Shown: in pieces, positions 44,425 through 53,632 of the stretch | Layout: each line of letters starts with the position of its first letter | How positions within the stretch are numbered: position 1 is the stretch's first letter | The notes under the pieces: model-generated | Database searches by the model: none | Told to the model about the DNA's origin: nothing | What the model saw: the letters and a program-made list of their open reading frames with translations, nothing else | Assembly (NCBI GenBank): GCA_019637615.1 | Contig: JAHBVJ010000016.1 | Location: 123,202 to 187,201, forward strand | Source: Anaerolineae bacterium | GTDB lineage: Bacteria; Chloroflexota; Anaerolineae; Aggregatilineales; UBA2796 | Length of the DNA stretch: 64,000 nt | Direction: 5' to 3' | Made by a program: the position numbers and the translations under genes

Positions 44425-45420
44425 ATGCCTTGGTCGCCCGACAATATCACCATCGGTGAATTCGAAGACCTGCCCGTGCAGATGCTGCCCTATCGCGTCT
44501 ATTTCGCCCCTGTCGAGGAACCACCCCCCGCGCCAGCCATCGATCCTATCGCGGCTCCCCCTTGCACATCGCGTGTCATCATGGACACCATGCCGTCCTT
44601 GCCACCTTCCCCCGCGCCTGCACCGGACTCCCCTCTCCATGGCAATGGAGAGGGGGCGGGGGTGAGGCTCATCCTCACCGACCCCGATGATGATTGGAAC
44701 GACGAACCACTGTCCGCGCCTGACTTAGCACTTGGCACTCAGCACGTAGCACTCTCTTCCAAAGGGGTGAGGCTCATCCTCACCGACCCCGATGATGATT
44801 GGAACGACGAACCACTGACTGCGCTTGCCTCGTCTCCCTCATCGCTACCATCTGCCAATGCCAATCTACCGACCGACCCTGACTTAGCACTTGGCACTCA
44901 GCACGTAGCACTCTCCTCCAAGGGGGTGAGGCTCATCCTCGCCGACCCCGACGACTGGGACGACGAACCACTGACTGCGCCTGCCTCGTCTCCCTCATCG
45001 CTACCACCTGCCAATGCCAATCTACCGACCGACCCTGACTTAGCACTTGGCACTCAGCACGTAGCACTCTCTTCCAAGGGGGGGAGGCACATCCCCACTG
45101 ACCACCACAACACTAACCATCCGCATCATTGCTCAGGACTGACTCCCCCGCATCTGACGTTTCAACATCGGGCGGTGATACCTTCCCACGCACACGGGAT
45201 CATTTTGGGGATCATCGATCCGCGTTTCCCGCACCACCACGCCATCCCCGCGATCACACGGGATCATTCTCTATTCCCCTTCTCCTCATCCCTTCATCCT
45301 CATCCCGTAGCACCCTCTCCCGCCTTGTACTCATCCCTTCGCCCTCATCCCGCAGCACTCTCTTCTGCCTTGTACTCAGCACTAAGGACTAAGCACTCAG
45401 CACTCTCCTCTGCCTTGCAC
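44425..45420 (+). pseudogene. Repeat-expanded reading frame of uncertain coding status
   Basis: GAAGGAG stands 6 bases before the ATG. The first ~65 residues (MPWSPDNITIGEFEDLPVQM then LPYRVYFAPVEE) look gene-like. Then follow three in-frame repeats with DPDDDWNDEPL or DPDDWDDEPL and LALGTQHVALSSKG, and proline-rich low complexity. The frame has no stop until 47256, but beyond 45420 it is only the antisense of the PLP-enzyme and GntR genes. I read it as a gene whose original end was lost to repeat insertion; whether it is translated is unknown. Confidence 0.4.
44662..45090 (+). repeat. In-frame tandem repeat, 105/159/156-bp periods
   Basis: Units beginning GTGAGGCTCATCCTC start at 44662, 44767 and 44926, with a decayed fourth (GGGAGGCACATCCCC) at about 45082. 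All three spacings are multiples of three, so the reading frame is kept. Each unit includes the heptamer-type repeat and most carry the DPDDDWNDEPL peptide. Confidence 0.8.
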
Positions 45421-46770
45421 TTAGCACTTTTCCACGCCCGCCGGATACCCGTTGTCGAAGTTGTAATAGAAATCCTGACGCGGCAGCCGGAACGCCTCTA
45501 CGTCGGCGCGCACCTGCTCCACCGCTTCGCCCTTCACCAGCACCCGCGCGATGAACTCCGCGATCTGCGCCATATCCGCTTCCATCCACCCCAACCGCGT
45601 GGCCTCGATGGTGCCGATGCGCAGCCCGCTCGGACGATCCCAGTCAGCCGGAGTATCACCGGGGATCAGGTTCTTATTCGTGATGATATTGGCCTCCGCC
45701 AGCTTATGCGCCACGTCCAGCCCGCCGCCGAACGCCTTCACATCCGCGATCACCTGATGGGTGCGTGTGTAGCCGCGCTGTGCCGCCAGCACGCGGATTC
45801 CGCGCTCCTCCAGCGCCTTGCCGAGCGCCTGTGCGTTCTTCACGATCTGCGCCATGTAGGTCTTGCCGAACTCGATCATCTCCGCCGCCGACACTGCCAG
45901 CGCCGCCACGCGGTTGACCTGATGCGTCGCCGCCAGCGCAGGGAAAATCGCATCGGTGATCGGCTTGGTCAGCGCCGCGTCGTTCCACATGATCATCCCG
46001 CTTTGTGGCCCGCTGAACGTCTTGCCCGCCGAGCCAGTCAGCACCGCCGCGCCTTCCTTGAGCGGGTCTTGGAACTGCCCACCCGCGATCAGCCCCGCCT
46101 GATGCGCGCCGTCGAACACGAACTGCCCGCCCCACGCGCTCATGATCTTCGCCATCTCCGCGACGGGCAGCGGGAACAGCGTCATCGACATGCCCATCAC
46201 CACCAGTTTGGGGCGGATGCGTTGGGCTTCCTCCGCGAACTTGTCCAGATCGACTTCCAATTCGACAGGATCGAACGGGATGTCGTGAATTTCGACGCCG
46301 CGCGTACCCGCAGGGCCATCGACTCGGTTGCTCGAATGCCCGCCGAAGGGTTGCGCCGCCGTCATCACGCGGTCACCCGGCTTCACCAGCGCATGGTAGA
46401 TCGCCATGTTGCCGATCATGCTGCCCATCAATCGGTGATCGGCGTAGTTGCACCGGAAGGCTTGCTTGAGCAGTTCCACGCACAGCGCTTCCACCTCATC
46501 GATGTACTGCGTGCCCGCGAACCAGCGGTTTACCCGCCCGATATGCCCTTCCGCCGCCCGCGTCCCGATCTCCGAAGACAGCAGACGGCGTACGGTCGGG
46601 CTGGTCGGCGCTTCCGGCGCGAGCAGGTTGATGCAGCGTTTCCCGCGCCATTCTTCATTGCGCGAGACGGCAGCCAGCACGGCGTCCGCCATGCCCTTGG
46701 GCGAACTCACCGAGTCCAGAATCTGGCGCGCGTTGGCGAGGATCGTTGGATCGTGTACTTCAAAGCTCAT
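45421..46770 (-). CDS. Serine-hydroxymethyltransferase-like PLP enzyme
   Basis: 449 residues, fold type I PLP enzyme. The PLP Lys is in LTGSAGKTFSGPQSGMIMWN, and HRLMGSMIGNMAIYHALVKP and FVFDGAHQAGLIAGGQF match SHMT-family positions. Sequence is divergent from housekeeping GlyA, so a related aldolase or beta-hydroxy-amino-acid activity is likely. The stop and last residues (VEKC) are formed by a copy of the heptamer-type repeat (45421-45430), so the C-terminus may have been altered by repeat insertion. It starts 13 bases after the GntR regulator gene and is probably cotranscribed with it. Confidence 0.78.
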   Translation of the reverse strand: MSFEVHDPTILANARQILDSVSSPKGMADAVLAAVSRNEEWRGKRCINLLAPEAPTSPTVRRLLSSEIGTRAAEGHIGRVNRWFAGTQYIDEVEALCVELLKQAFRCNYADHRLMGSMIGNMAIYHALVKPGDRVMTAAQPFGGHSSNRVDGPAGTRGVEIHDIPFDPVELEVDLDKFAEEAQRIRPKLVVMGMSMTLFPLPVAEMAKIMSAWGGQFVFDGAHQAGLIAGGQFQDPLKEGAAVLTGSAGKTFSGPQSGMIMWNDAALTKPITDAIFPALAATHQVNRVAALAVSAAEMIEFGKTYMAQIVKNAQALGKALEERGIRVLAAQRGYTRTHQVIADVKAFGGGLDVAHKLAEANIITNKNLIPGDTPADWDRPSGLRIGTIEATRLGWMEADMAQIAEFIARVLVKGEAVEQVRADVEAFRLPRQDFYYNFDNGYPAGVEKC

Positions 46771-46783
46771 CGTGGTATCTCCG

Positions 46784-47434
46784 TTATGTCTGTGGTTTGG
46801 TGGTCAAGAACTGCACGAGCGTTGCCGATGCTTGCTGCAAATGCGCTTTCAACAAGTCCACCGCAGTTGGCGTATCATGCTCGCGGCACGCCTTCAAAAT
46901 CGCGTAATGTTCCTCTTGCGAACGCGCCTGAAAGCCCATCGCGTCGAGGTACAGCACCAGATAACGCGTCACGCTCACATGCAGCGGCGCAAGGATTTTC
47001 AGCACATGGGGCAGCTTGGCTGCGCGGTACAACTGCACATGAAACTGCCAGTTCAGCTCGCCCCATTGCCCGGTGTCCGTCTCGATGTCCATCAAGCGCA
47101 GCACATTCTCGGCTTGCACGTAATCCGTGCGCGTCATATGCGGGATGGCTTGCTCCAGCGCGATCACTTCCAGTGCGCTGCGGATCACATAAATCTCGTG
47201 CGCCTCCGCCGCCGACAGGCCGGTCACGAACGCGCCGCGATTCAGGTACAGCGTGATCAAGCCCTCGGATTTCAACTGCGCCAGCGCTTCCCGTACGGGC
47301 ACTTTGCTCACACCGAAATCCGCCGCGATCTTGTCCTGCCGCAGGGGTTCGTTGTCCTTGAGTTGCCCGCGCAAAATCGCCGTTCGCAGCGCCTCTGCGA
47401 TGCTCTCCGGTGTCGGTTTGCTGCTCATGCTCAT
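46784..47434 (-). CDS. GntR/FCD-family transcription regulator
   Basis: 216 residues. The N-terminal winged helix (LRQDKIAADFGVSKVPVREA) is GntR-type, and the C-terminal ~130 residues are an all-helical FCD ligand domain with His residues of the metal-site type (FHVQLYRAAKLPHV). It probably represses its own operon and perhaps the divergent permease genes. A perfect palindrome in the promoter spacer supports this. An amino acid or related compound is the likely inducer, judging by the neighbours. Confidence 0.9.
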   Translation of the reverse strand: MSMSSKPTPESIAEALRTAILRGQLKDNEPLRQDKIAADFGVSKVPVREALAQLKSEGLITLYLNRGAFVTGLSAAEAHEIYVIRSALEVIALEQAIPHMTRTDYVQAENVLRLMDIETDTGQWGELNWQFHVQLYRAAKLPHVLKILAPLHVSVTRYLVLYLDAMGFQARSQEEHYAILKACREHDTPTAVDLLKAHLQQASATLVQFLTTKPQT

Positions 47435-47459
47435 CCTTGCTCCAAGCAGAATTGAGATA

Positions 47460-47487
47460 ATTGTATAATCGTATACGATTTTGTCAA
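47460..47487 (-). promoter_or_regulatory. GntR promoter with embedded palindromic operator
   Basis: Minus-strand TTGACA (47482-47487) and TACAAT (47460-47465) are 16 bases apart. The spacer holds the perfect 14-base palindrome AATCGTATACGATT (47467-47480), whose core GTATAC matches operators common for GntR/FCD proteins. Occupation would block RNA polymerase, giving autorepression. A TATAAT on the plus strand (47464) has no good -35. Confidence 0.75.
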
Positions 47488-47584
47488 TCTGCTAGGGGGT
47501 TGTGCTCACTGTTGCACTTGCACAAGCGTTGCATGGTGAGGATACGGTAAAATGCGCTCACTCTTTACAGGCAGGTACATACTT

Positions 47585-48766
47585 ATGTCAGCACCGCCTA
47601 CGCCATCTTCCAGCTCGGTTCTCAGGGATGTCCGCTTCATCCGTGCCTTCGTGCAGATCGTCTTCATCGTCAGCATGACGCTGTTGGTCGGTTGGTTCGT
47701 CAACAACGGACGCCAAGGACTCAATCGGCTGGGCATCAAAGTCGATTTCGGCTTCCTGAACACGCCCTCCAACGTCCAGATCGATGAAGGGCTGTCGGAA
47801 GCGCCTCATGCCGCCTCGGACACCTTCGCCCACGCCTTTGTGATCGGTGTCATCAACACCTTACGCGTCGTGGTCATCGGCCTGATCCTCGCTACCATCG
47901 TCGGCCTGATCATGGGCGTAGCGCGGCTGTCCTCGAACTGGCTGGTGCGCACCTTGTCAACCATCTACATCGAGATCGCGCAGAATACGCCGTTGTTGGT
48001 GCAGCTCGTGTTCATCTATTCCGGCGTGATCCTGACTCTGCCACCCGCCCGTAACTCGATCACGCTGCCGGGGCCGCTCTATCTGAGTGTACGTGGGTTC
48101 GCGACGCCCGCCCTGTGGCCTACTGACAATACCGCTCTATGGACGCTGATCATGCTGGTGGCGCTTGTCATCGGCGTCGTGATCTGGCGGCAGCGCACCG
48201 CCATCCAGATCGAAACAGGTCGTCCTACCTATGGCTTCGAGATCGGCGTCGGCCTGATGTTGCTCATCGGTGTTATCTCTGCCATCCTCCTGCATCCCTA
48301 TCTCGTCAGCTTGCCGGAAATTCGCGGGCCGCGTTATGCACCGGGCGTCGGGGTGGTCGTCTCGCCGGAATTCTTCGCCATCACGGTTGGCTTGGTGCTT
48401 TACACCGGAGCCTACATCGCGGAGATCATTCGCTCTGGCATTCAGGCCGTCCCCAACGGGCAGTGGGAAGCCGCGCGGGCACAGGGCTTCAGCTACGTGC
48501 AAACGCTCCGTTTCATCGTGCTGCCACAGGCCATGCGTGTCGCCATCCCGCCGCTCACCAACCAGTATCTGAACCTGATCAAGAACAGTAGCTTGGCGGG
48601 CATCGTCGGCTATCAAGACATCTTCGGCGTTGGCAAGATCGGCTTCGAGTCGGGGCAAACCGTCCCTGTCGTGATCATCGTCATGGTCTTGTACCTCATC
48701 CTTGACCTTTTCACCGCCTTCCTGATGAACATCATCAACGCGCGGGTTCAATTCAAGACACGTTAG
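47585..48766 (+). CDS. Polar amino-acid ABC transporter permease (AapQ-like)
   Basis: About 393 residues with roughly eight hydrophobic segments. The family motif IEIAQNTPLLVQLVFIYSGV and the EAA loop GQWEAARAQGFSYVQTLRFI (then VLPQAMRVAIPP) are intact. The start is either 47585 (MSAPPTP) or 47552, where GAGG lies 10 bases upstream; I favour 47585. It pairs with the next permease. The importer needs a binding protein and an ATPase, and neither is in the window. Confidence 0.87.
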   Translation: MSAPPTPSSSSVLRDVRFIRAFVQIVFIVSMTLLVGWFVNNGRQGLNRLGIKVDFGFLNTPSNVQIDEGLSEAPHAASDTFAHAFVIGVINTLRVVVIGLILATIVGLIMGVARLSSNWLVRTLSTIYIEIAQNTPLLVQLVFIYSGVILTLPPARNSITLPGPLYLSVRGFATPALWPTDNTALWTLIMLVALVIGVVIWRQRTAIQIETGRPTYGFEIGVGLMLLIGVISAILLHPYLVSLPEIRGPRYAPGVGVVVSPEFFAITVGLVLYTGAYIAEIIRSGIQAVPNGQWEAARAQGFSYVQTLRFIVLPQAMRVAIPPLTNQYLNLIKNSSLAGIVGYQDIFGVGKIGFESGQTVPVVIIVMVLYLILDLFTAFLMNIINARVQFKTR

Positions 48767-48776
48767 GAGCAGATCG

Positions 48777-50168
48777 ATGACAACTACGCTTTCCACCCCT
48801 GCTCCCGTCGAACGTCCACGTATGGCAAGTGGGCCGCTGGCGTGGCTCAAAAAGAACCTGTTCCGCACGTGGCTCGACTCACTGCTGACCATCATCGTCG
48901 GCGTCATTGCCTTCAATTTCCTGTACCAATTCTTCGTGTGGGTCACCAGCGAGGCGCAGTGGACGGTCATCACGGTCAACTTCCGCACGCTGATGCAAGG
49001 CTTGTACCCGCTCGATCAAAGTTGGCGGGTAGCGACCTCGGTCATTCTGGTGGCAGTTTTGTCAGGTCTAAGTTGGGGACTGTGGGGGCGCATGTTCCTC
49101 ACGCATCTGGCGGTCTTCGCGGTCGGCCTGATCATCCTGTTTGTCTTGCCGCTGGCGGATAGCCTCGCCTTAGCGCAAAGCAGCCAGATCGGGCGCTACC
49201 TCGGTGAGCAGCTAGTACCCTTGCTGCAAGTCTTGCAAACGCCCATCGTCATCCTGATCGCCACCCTCGTCATCTCGTATGGCGTTGGGCAAATCGTCCG
49301 TCGGGTCAGCCGTCGGTTTGCGCGCCGTGTGCTGACCTTTGCTTGGTTCATCGCCATCCCCGTGATCTTTGCTCTGGTCGCGGGCGGCGGCATCACGCCG
49401 CTGGAAGGCGTCTCCACCAGTCGCTGGGGCGGTCTGTTGCTGACCTTCATGATCGCCTTCGTCACCATCGTGGCCTGTTTCCCGCTCGGCATCTTGTTGG
49501 CGCTCGGACGTAGCGCGGGCGGCAGTGGGCGCGTCATCCCCCATCAGCGTGCAGCGGGCGGACGGCTCAATCCGGTCAACTGGGTCTATGCCATCAGGGA
49601 GTGGTGGGCTGGTCTGGGCAACTATCCCCTGATTACGTTGTTCTGTGTAGCCTTCATCGAGTTCATGCGTGGCGTGCCGTTGGTCGCCGTCTTCTTTACC
49701 GCCAGCGTCATCGTGCCGATTGCCTTGGGCGATGCCTCGGTCGATCCCGTCATCCGCGCTATGATCGGCATGACCCTGTTCGAGTCGGCCTACATCGCGG
49801 AGATCGTGCGCGGCGGTCTGCAAGCGCTGCCGCCCGGTCAGTTGGAAGCCGCCAAAGCGCTCGGCCTCAATCCGATTCAGGCCACGCTGTTCATCACCAT
49901 GCCACAAGCATTGCGTCTGGTCATCCCGACGCTGGTGGGGCAGTTCATTACCATCCTCAAGGATACCTCGCTGGCGATTATCATCGGTCTGCTAGAATTC
50001 TTGGGGCAAGCGCAAAGCCTCACCGCGCAGCCGCAGTTTCAGGAACGCCGCCGTGAAGCCTTGGTGTTCGTATTCGTCGTCTACTTCATCTTCTCGTACA
50101 GCATGTCCTACGCTGCCCGCCAACTGGAGCGCAGCGGATCGGGGCGGCTCAATCGCCAGTTACGTTGA
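48777..50168 (+). CDS. Polar amino-acid ABC transporter permease (AapM-like)
   Basis: 463 residues, about eight hydrophobic segments. The EAA loop is GQLEAAKALGLNPIQATLFI then TMPQALRLVIPTL, close to AapM-type permeases. AGGAG lies 7 bases before the ATG and the gene follows the first permease by 10 bases. The two would form the heterodimeric channel of a general amino-acid importer. The partner binding protein and ATPase are not adjacent. Confidence 0.88.
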   Translation: MTTTLSTPAPVERPRMASGPLAWLKKNLFRTWLDSLLTIIVGVIAFNFLYQFFVWVTSEAQWTVITVNFRTLMQGLYPLDQSWRVATSVILVAVLSGLSWGLWGRMFLTHLAVFAVGLIILFVLPLADSLALAQSSQIGRYLGEQLVPLLQVLQTPIVILIATLVISYGVGQIVRRVSRRFARRVLTFAWFIAIPVIFALVAGGGITPLEGVSTSRWGGLLLTFMIAFVTIVACFPLGILLALGRSAGGSGRVIPHQRAAGGRLNPVNWVYAIREWWAGLGNYPLITLFCVAFIEFMRGVPLVAVFFTASVIVPIALGDASVDPVIRAMIGMTLFESAYIAEIVRGGLQALPPGQLEAAKALGLNPIQATLFITMPQALRLVIPTLVGQFITILKDTSLAIIIGLLEFLGQAQSLTAQPQFQERRREALVFVFVVYFIFSYSMSYAARQLERSGSGRLNRQLR

Positions 50169-50216
50169 TCGCCATATGCTGCTCTGATGACCTGAACGAC
50201 GTTAAGGATTTGATCT

Positions 50217-51179
50217 ATGTCCATGCTCAGAGAGCAAATCACTCAGTTATCCAACGAGGCCAATGCCATCCTCGCGCCCGCCGTTGTGCGTACGCCGCTG
50301 CTGCCCTATCGGGACGGCGTCTACCTCAAAGCCGAGAACTTGCAGCGTACTGGCTCGTTCAAATTTCGTGGTGCGTACTATTCCATCGCCACGCTGTCGC
50401 CCACACAGCGCCAAGCCGGTGCCATTGCCTATTCCACTGGCAACCACGCGCAAGCTGTGGCCTTGGCGGGGACGCTGTTGGGCGTCAACACCACCGTCGT
50501 CATGTCGGAGACTGCCCCGTCCGAAAAGATCGCCAACACCAAGCGTTTCGGCGCGTCGGTTATCATGGCGGAAAACAGTTCCTTCGCCCGCAAGCAGCTT
50601 GCCGAGCAGTTAGCGGCTGAACACGGGTATGGTCTGATCCCTCCCTACGAAGACCTGAAGGTCATGGCGGCGCAGGGTACCATTGCATTGGAAATCTTAG
50701 CGGCGCTCGATACCGCCCAGACTATTGTTGTACCCATCGGTGGTGGCGGTCTGATCGCGGGCATCGCGACGGTGGCGAAGGCGCTCAAACCGTCCATCCG
50801 TGTGATCGGCGTTGAACCCGCCGGAGCCGCCGACGCCCATCAATCTTATGTCAGCCATCAGCTCACCAGATGGGACTCCATCACCACCATTTGCGATGGA
50901 TTAAGCGTGCAGCAGCTTGGCAGCACCAACTTCGACCTCATTCAAGAAGTAGTCGATGACATTGTCGTGGTAGACGACGCCCTTACACAGCGCGCCATGC
51001 GTACGCTGCTTCTCGATCACCGTTTGCTCGTGGAAGCCTCCGGCGCGATCACCGTCGCGGCCTTGGATAACGGACTGATCACTGGTGCCGAACCAGCCGT
51101 TGCCGTGTTGAGTGGCGGCAATATCGCGCCCGCCAAAATCATCGCAATGCTGTCCGATAGCGCCGCGATCAATGCCTGA
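50217..51179 (+). CDS. Threonine/serine dehydratase family PLP enzyme
   Basis: 320 residues, fold type II. The PLP Lys is in LQRTGSFKFRGAYYSIATL, the substrate Asn/Ser loop in AYSTGNHAQAVALAG, and the phosphate loop in IVVPIGGGGLIAGIA. There is no ACT regulatory domain, so it is catabolic in type: it deaminates Thr, Ser or a hydroxyamino acid; serine racemase or hydroxyaspartate ammonia-lyase activities are also possible. It is the third gene after the permeases and fits an amino-acid catabolic locus. Confidence 0.88.
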   Translation: MSMLREQITQLSNEANAILAPAVVRTPLLPYRDGVYLKAENLQRTGSFKFRGAYYSIATLSPTQRQAGAIAYSTGNHAQAVALAGTLLGVNTTVVMSETAPSEKIANTKRFGASVIMAENSSFARKQLAEQLAAEHGYGLIPPYEDLKVMAAQGTIALEILAALDTAQTIVVPIGGGGLIAGIATVAKALKPSIRVIGVEPAGAADAHQSYVSHQLTRWDSITTICDGLSVQQLGSTNFDLIQEVVDDIVVVDDALTQRAMRTLLLDHRLLVEASGAITVAALDNGLITGAEPAVAVLSGGNIAPAKIIAMLSDSAAINA

Positions 51180-51331
51180 ATCTCGCCTTAAGCGGCTGAT
51201 GAGAGAATCACCCATTTGGGGGGGATAGGGTAGAAGTGCTTGCGAATGAGTGCGCTTTGCTACGATAATAGGCTTTACTTGCCTTGCCGCTAGGGCAGCT
51301 TGATATACAACGGTAGAGGAAGGCCAACCTT

Positions 51332-53572
51332 ATGAGAAAAGTCTTTTTAGCCGCCTTGTTTCTGGGGATCGCGGCGATCATGGCATTGGGCAGTGGCACT
51401 AAACAAGCCGTTGCGCAACGTCCCACCAATACGCCATCACCCACACCGTATCCCGCCGTTACGGTGGTCATCGGCAACTTCGCGCTGACAGGAACTCGTG
51501 GTGTAAACGCTGCACCTAGCACCGTGCTAAATGCAATCACTTCTCTGAACTTGCGGACGGTGAACGTTGTCCGCACGCAAGCCATCTTAAACGCGGACGC
51601 GGCCCAACAAGCAGCGGATCGTTATGATGCCACGATGGTGATCTGGGGTGCTCCCGAAGGCACGGCCCAAAATCGTCATCTAGTGATCCATTACGATATG
51701 TTGGGGCGTCAGGCACTGCTCGATGTTGATCCGATGACGCGCCGCCGTGTTACCTTGACGGGCATCTTTGGGCTGCCAGAAAGTGCGGAAGTGACTGCCT
51801 TCGCGGGGTTGCCTGCTCCCGCGCTGACCGCCTTCACACAGGCACAGCTATTCCTCGCCATCACTGATGACAGCCGTGCGAAGGCACTGCTCGCCACCGC
51901 CGACGCAGAATCCGCATCCGCCAAGCCCTCCGTAGAAGCGGACGCGGTCTATGTGAACTGGTTCCGTTCCGAAGTCGCTTTCTATCGTGCTTACTTGGCG
52001 CTGCGGGAAGGCAGTGTTGACATCGCGTTGGATCGCTTCCAAGAGGTATTGGGTGGCGAGGCACGTCCGGGCATCAATGCGTGGACGAACATCAATGCGG
52101 GCGCGCTCTCTATCCAGCGCCGTCGCTATGACAATGCGGTCAGCTTATTAGAGCAAGCTATCACGCTTGACGAGGGCGCGACCTTAGCCTACGTAAACCT
52201 CGGCGCGGCCTATTGGCGGCAAGGCAACGATAACAAAGCCTTGGATACCTTTGACCAAGCCATCGAGCTTGACTCGCGGAATACCTATGCGCTCAATGAT
52301 CGTGGTTATGTGCTGTTCCAAGCCAACCAACCTGATGAAGCCCTACAGAACTTCCGCGATGTAATCGACATTGATCCCAATTTCATCGATGCCTACATCA
52401 ATCAAGCGCTGTTGTACCGCACGATTGGCGAACTCGATCTCTCATTGCGGGATATCAACTCGGCTATCAGCTTGAGCAACAACCGTGATAGTTATCCTCT
52501 GGTGCTGCGCGCCGACATCTACTATGCCCGTGGCGAATACGATCTTGCACTCCTCGATCTCGAAGCAGCGCTAAAGTTGGATGCGGAAAATGATTATGCG
52601 TTGACCGTGCGGGGCGACATCTACGCCAAACAGGGTCTCGATTCTGCTGCGATCAATTCGTACAGTTTGGCAATTACGGTCACGCCCACCAATCCCTATC
52701 CCTATCTGCAACGAGCACAGCTTTATCTGAAATCTGCCAAATATAAGGAAGCGATACTGGACGCGACATCCGCTTTGGAATTAGGCAAATCCAACCCCGA
52801 TGCCTATGTGGATGCCTACTACTACCGGGCAGAATCCTATTCCGGCCTGAACCGCTTCCCGGAAGCAATCGCGGACTATCAGCGTTACATCTCGCAAGCC
52901 GCCGATGGCAAGTATGCTAGCGCGGCGAAAGCCCGCATCGCCAGTTTGCGTTCGTTCATTACGCCGTCCCCCACAGTAACGCGGACGCGCACCAATACGC
53001 CCACGGTTACGCCCACACGCCCCGCATCAGAATCGACAGCGATTCCGGTCACGGCGACTAGCACGCCCAGCAGCGAAGAGTTGAGCAAGATCGGGGATGA
53101 CTTGGCAAATCAGGGACGTGATGGCGAAGCGCTCAATGCCTACGGATTTGCCATCCAACAATATCCGGGTGATGCCTATTCATACATGCAGCGTGCCAAA
53201 GTCTACGTAAAGATATTCAAATATAAGGAAGCCACGCTGGATGCGACATCGGCGCTAGAACTTGGCAAGGATGACTTAGCGCGGTATGCAGACGCGTTCT
53301 TTGTCCGTGCTGAGGCCGCTGTTGGTTTGAATCGCTTCCCGGAGGCAGTCGCAGACTATCAAGCCTACCTACAGAACGCCCCCGATGGAAAATACGCGGC
53401 GGTGGCGAAAGCCCGACTCGTGAGCATTGGTGTGTATGTAACGCCTACTCGGACGGATGTACCGACATCGACAGCGACTCCTATCCCGCCGTCGGCAACA
53501 CCTACCATTACCCTGACATCCACGCCTACCACTGTGCCTGCTACGGCAACAATCGCCCCGACCAAGAAATAG
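51332..53572 (+). CDS. Secreted TPR-repeat protein
   Basis: 746 residues. A signal peptide ends near QAVAQR, then a Pro/Thr stretch (PTNTPSPTPYP). Residues ~190-540 and ~565-690 hold tandem TPRs, e.g. LAYVNLGAAYWRQGNDNKAL, YALNDRGYVLFQANQPDEAL and YAALTV-like units. Two long Thr/Pro linkers (~547-575 and 703-746) flank them, and two segments (KEAILDATSALELGKSNPDA, KEATLDATSALELGKDDLAR) are near copies, showing internal duplication. A protein-binding scaffold outside the membrane is likely. Confidence 0.85.
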   Translation: MRKVFLAALFLGIAAIMALGSGTKQAVAQRPTNTPSPTPYPAVTVVIGNFALTGTRGVNAAPSTVLNAITSLNLRTVNVVRTQAILNADAAQQAADRYDATMVIWGAPEGTAQNRHLVIHYDMLGRQALLDVDPMTRRRVTLTGIFGLPESAEVTAFAGLPAPALTAFTQAQLFLAITDDSRAKALLATADAESASAKPSVEADAVYVNWFRSEVAFYRAYLALREGSVDIALDRFQEVLGGEARPGINAWTNINAGALSIQRRRYDNAVSLLEQAITLDEGATLAYVNLGAAYWRQGNDNKALDTFDQAIELDSRNTYALNDRGYVLFQANQPDEALQNFRDVIDIDPNFIDAYINQALLYRTIGELDLSLRDINSAISLSNNRDSYPLVLRADIYYARGEYDLALLDLEAALKLDAENDYALTVRGDIYAKQGLDSAAINSYSLAITVTPTNPYPYLQRAQLYLKSAKYKEAILDATSALELGKSNPDAYVDAYYYRAESYSGLNRFPEAIADYQRYISQAADGKYASAAKARIASLRSFITPSPTVTRTRTNTPTVTPTRPASESTAIPVTATSTPSSEELSKIGDDLANQGRDGEALNAYGFAIQQYPGDAYSYMQRAKVYVKIFKYKEATLDATSALELGKDDLARYADAFFVRAEAAVGLNRFPEAVADYQAYLQNAPDGKYAAVAKARLVSIGVYVTPTRTDVPTSTATPIPPSATPTITLTSTPTTVPATATIAPTKK

Positions 53573-53597
53573 ACGGTCGATTTTCGTAGTGAATAAT

Positions 53598-53631
53598 GCT
53601 CGATGGGATGACACCAAACGTCCCATCGAGC
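53598..53631. terminator. Bidirectional terminator
   Basis: GCTCGATGGGA and TCCCATCGAGC form a perfect 11-bp stem with a 12-base loop between the stops of the TPR gene (+) and the CpaF-like ATPase (-). Confidence 0.8.
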
Positions 53632-53632
53632 G

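Noticed and set aside
44294..45430. Possible CRISPR array in the repeat patch
   Set aside because: Units are short, degenerate and adjacent, with no uniform spacers and no cas genes.
45421..47256. Continuation of the repeat-bearing plus-strand frame to 47256
   Set aside because: This part is exactly opposite the PLP-enzyme and GntR genes; its sequence is Arg/His-rich without domains, so it is a shadow.
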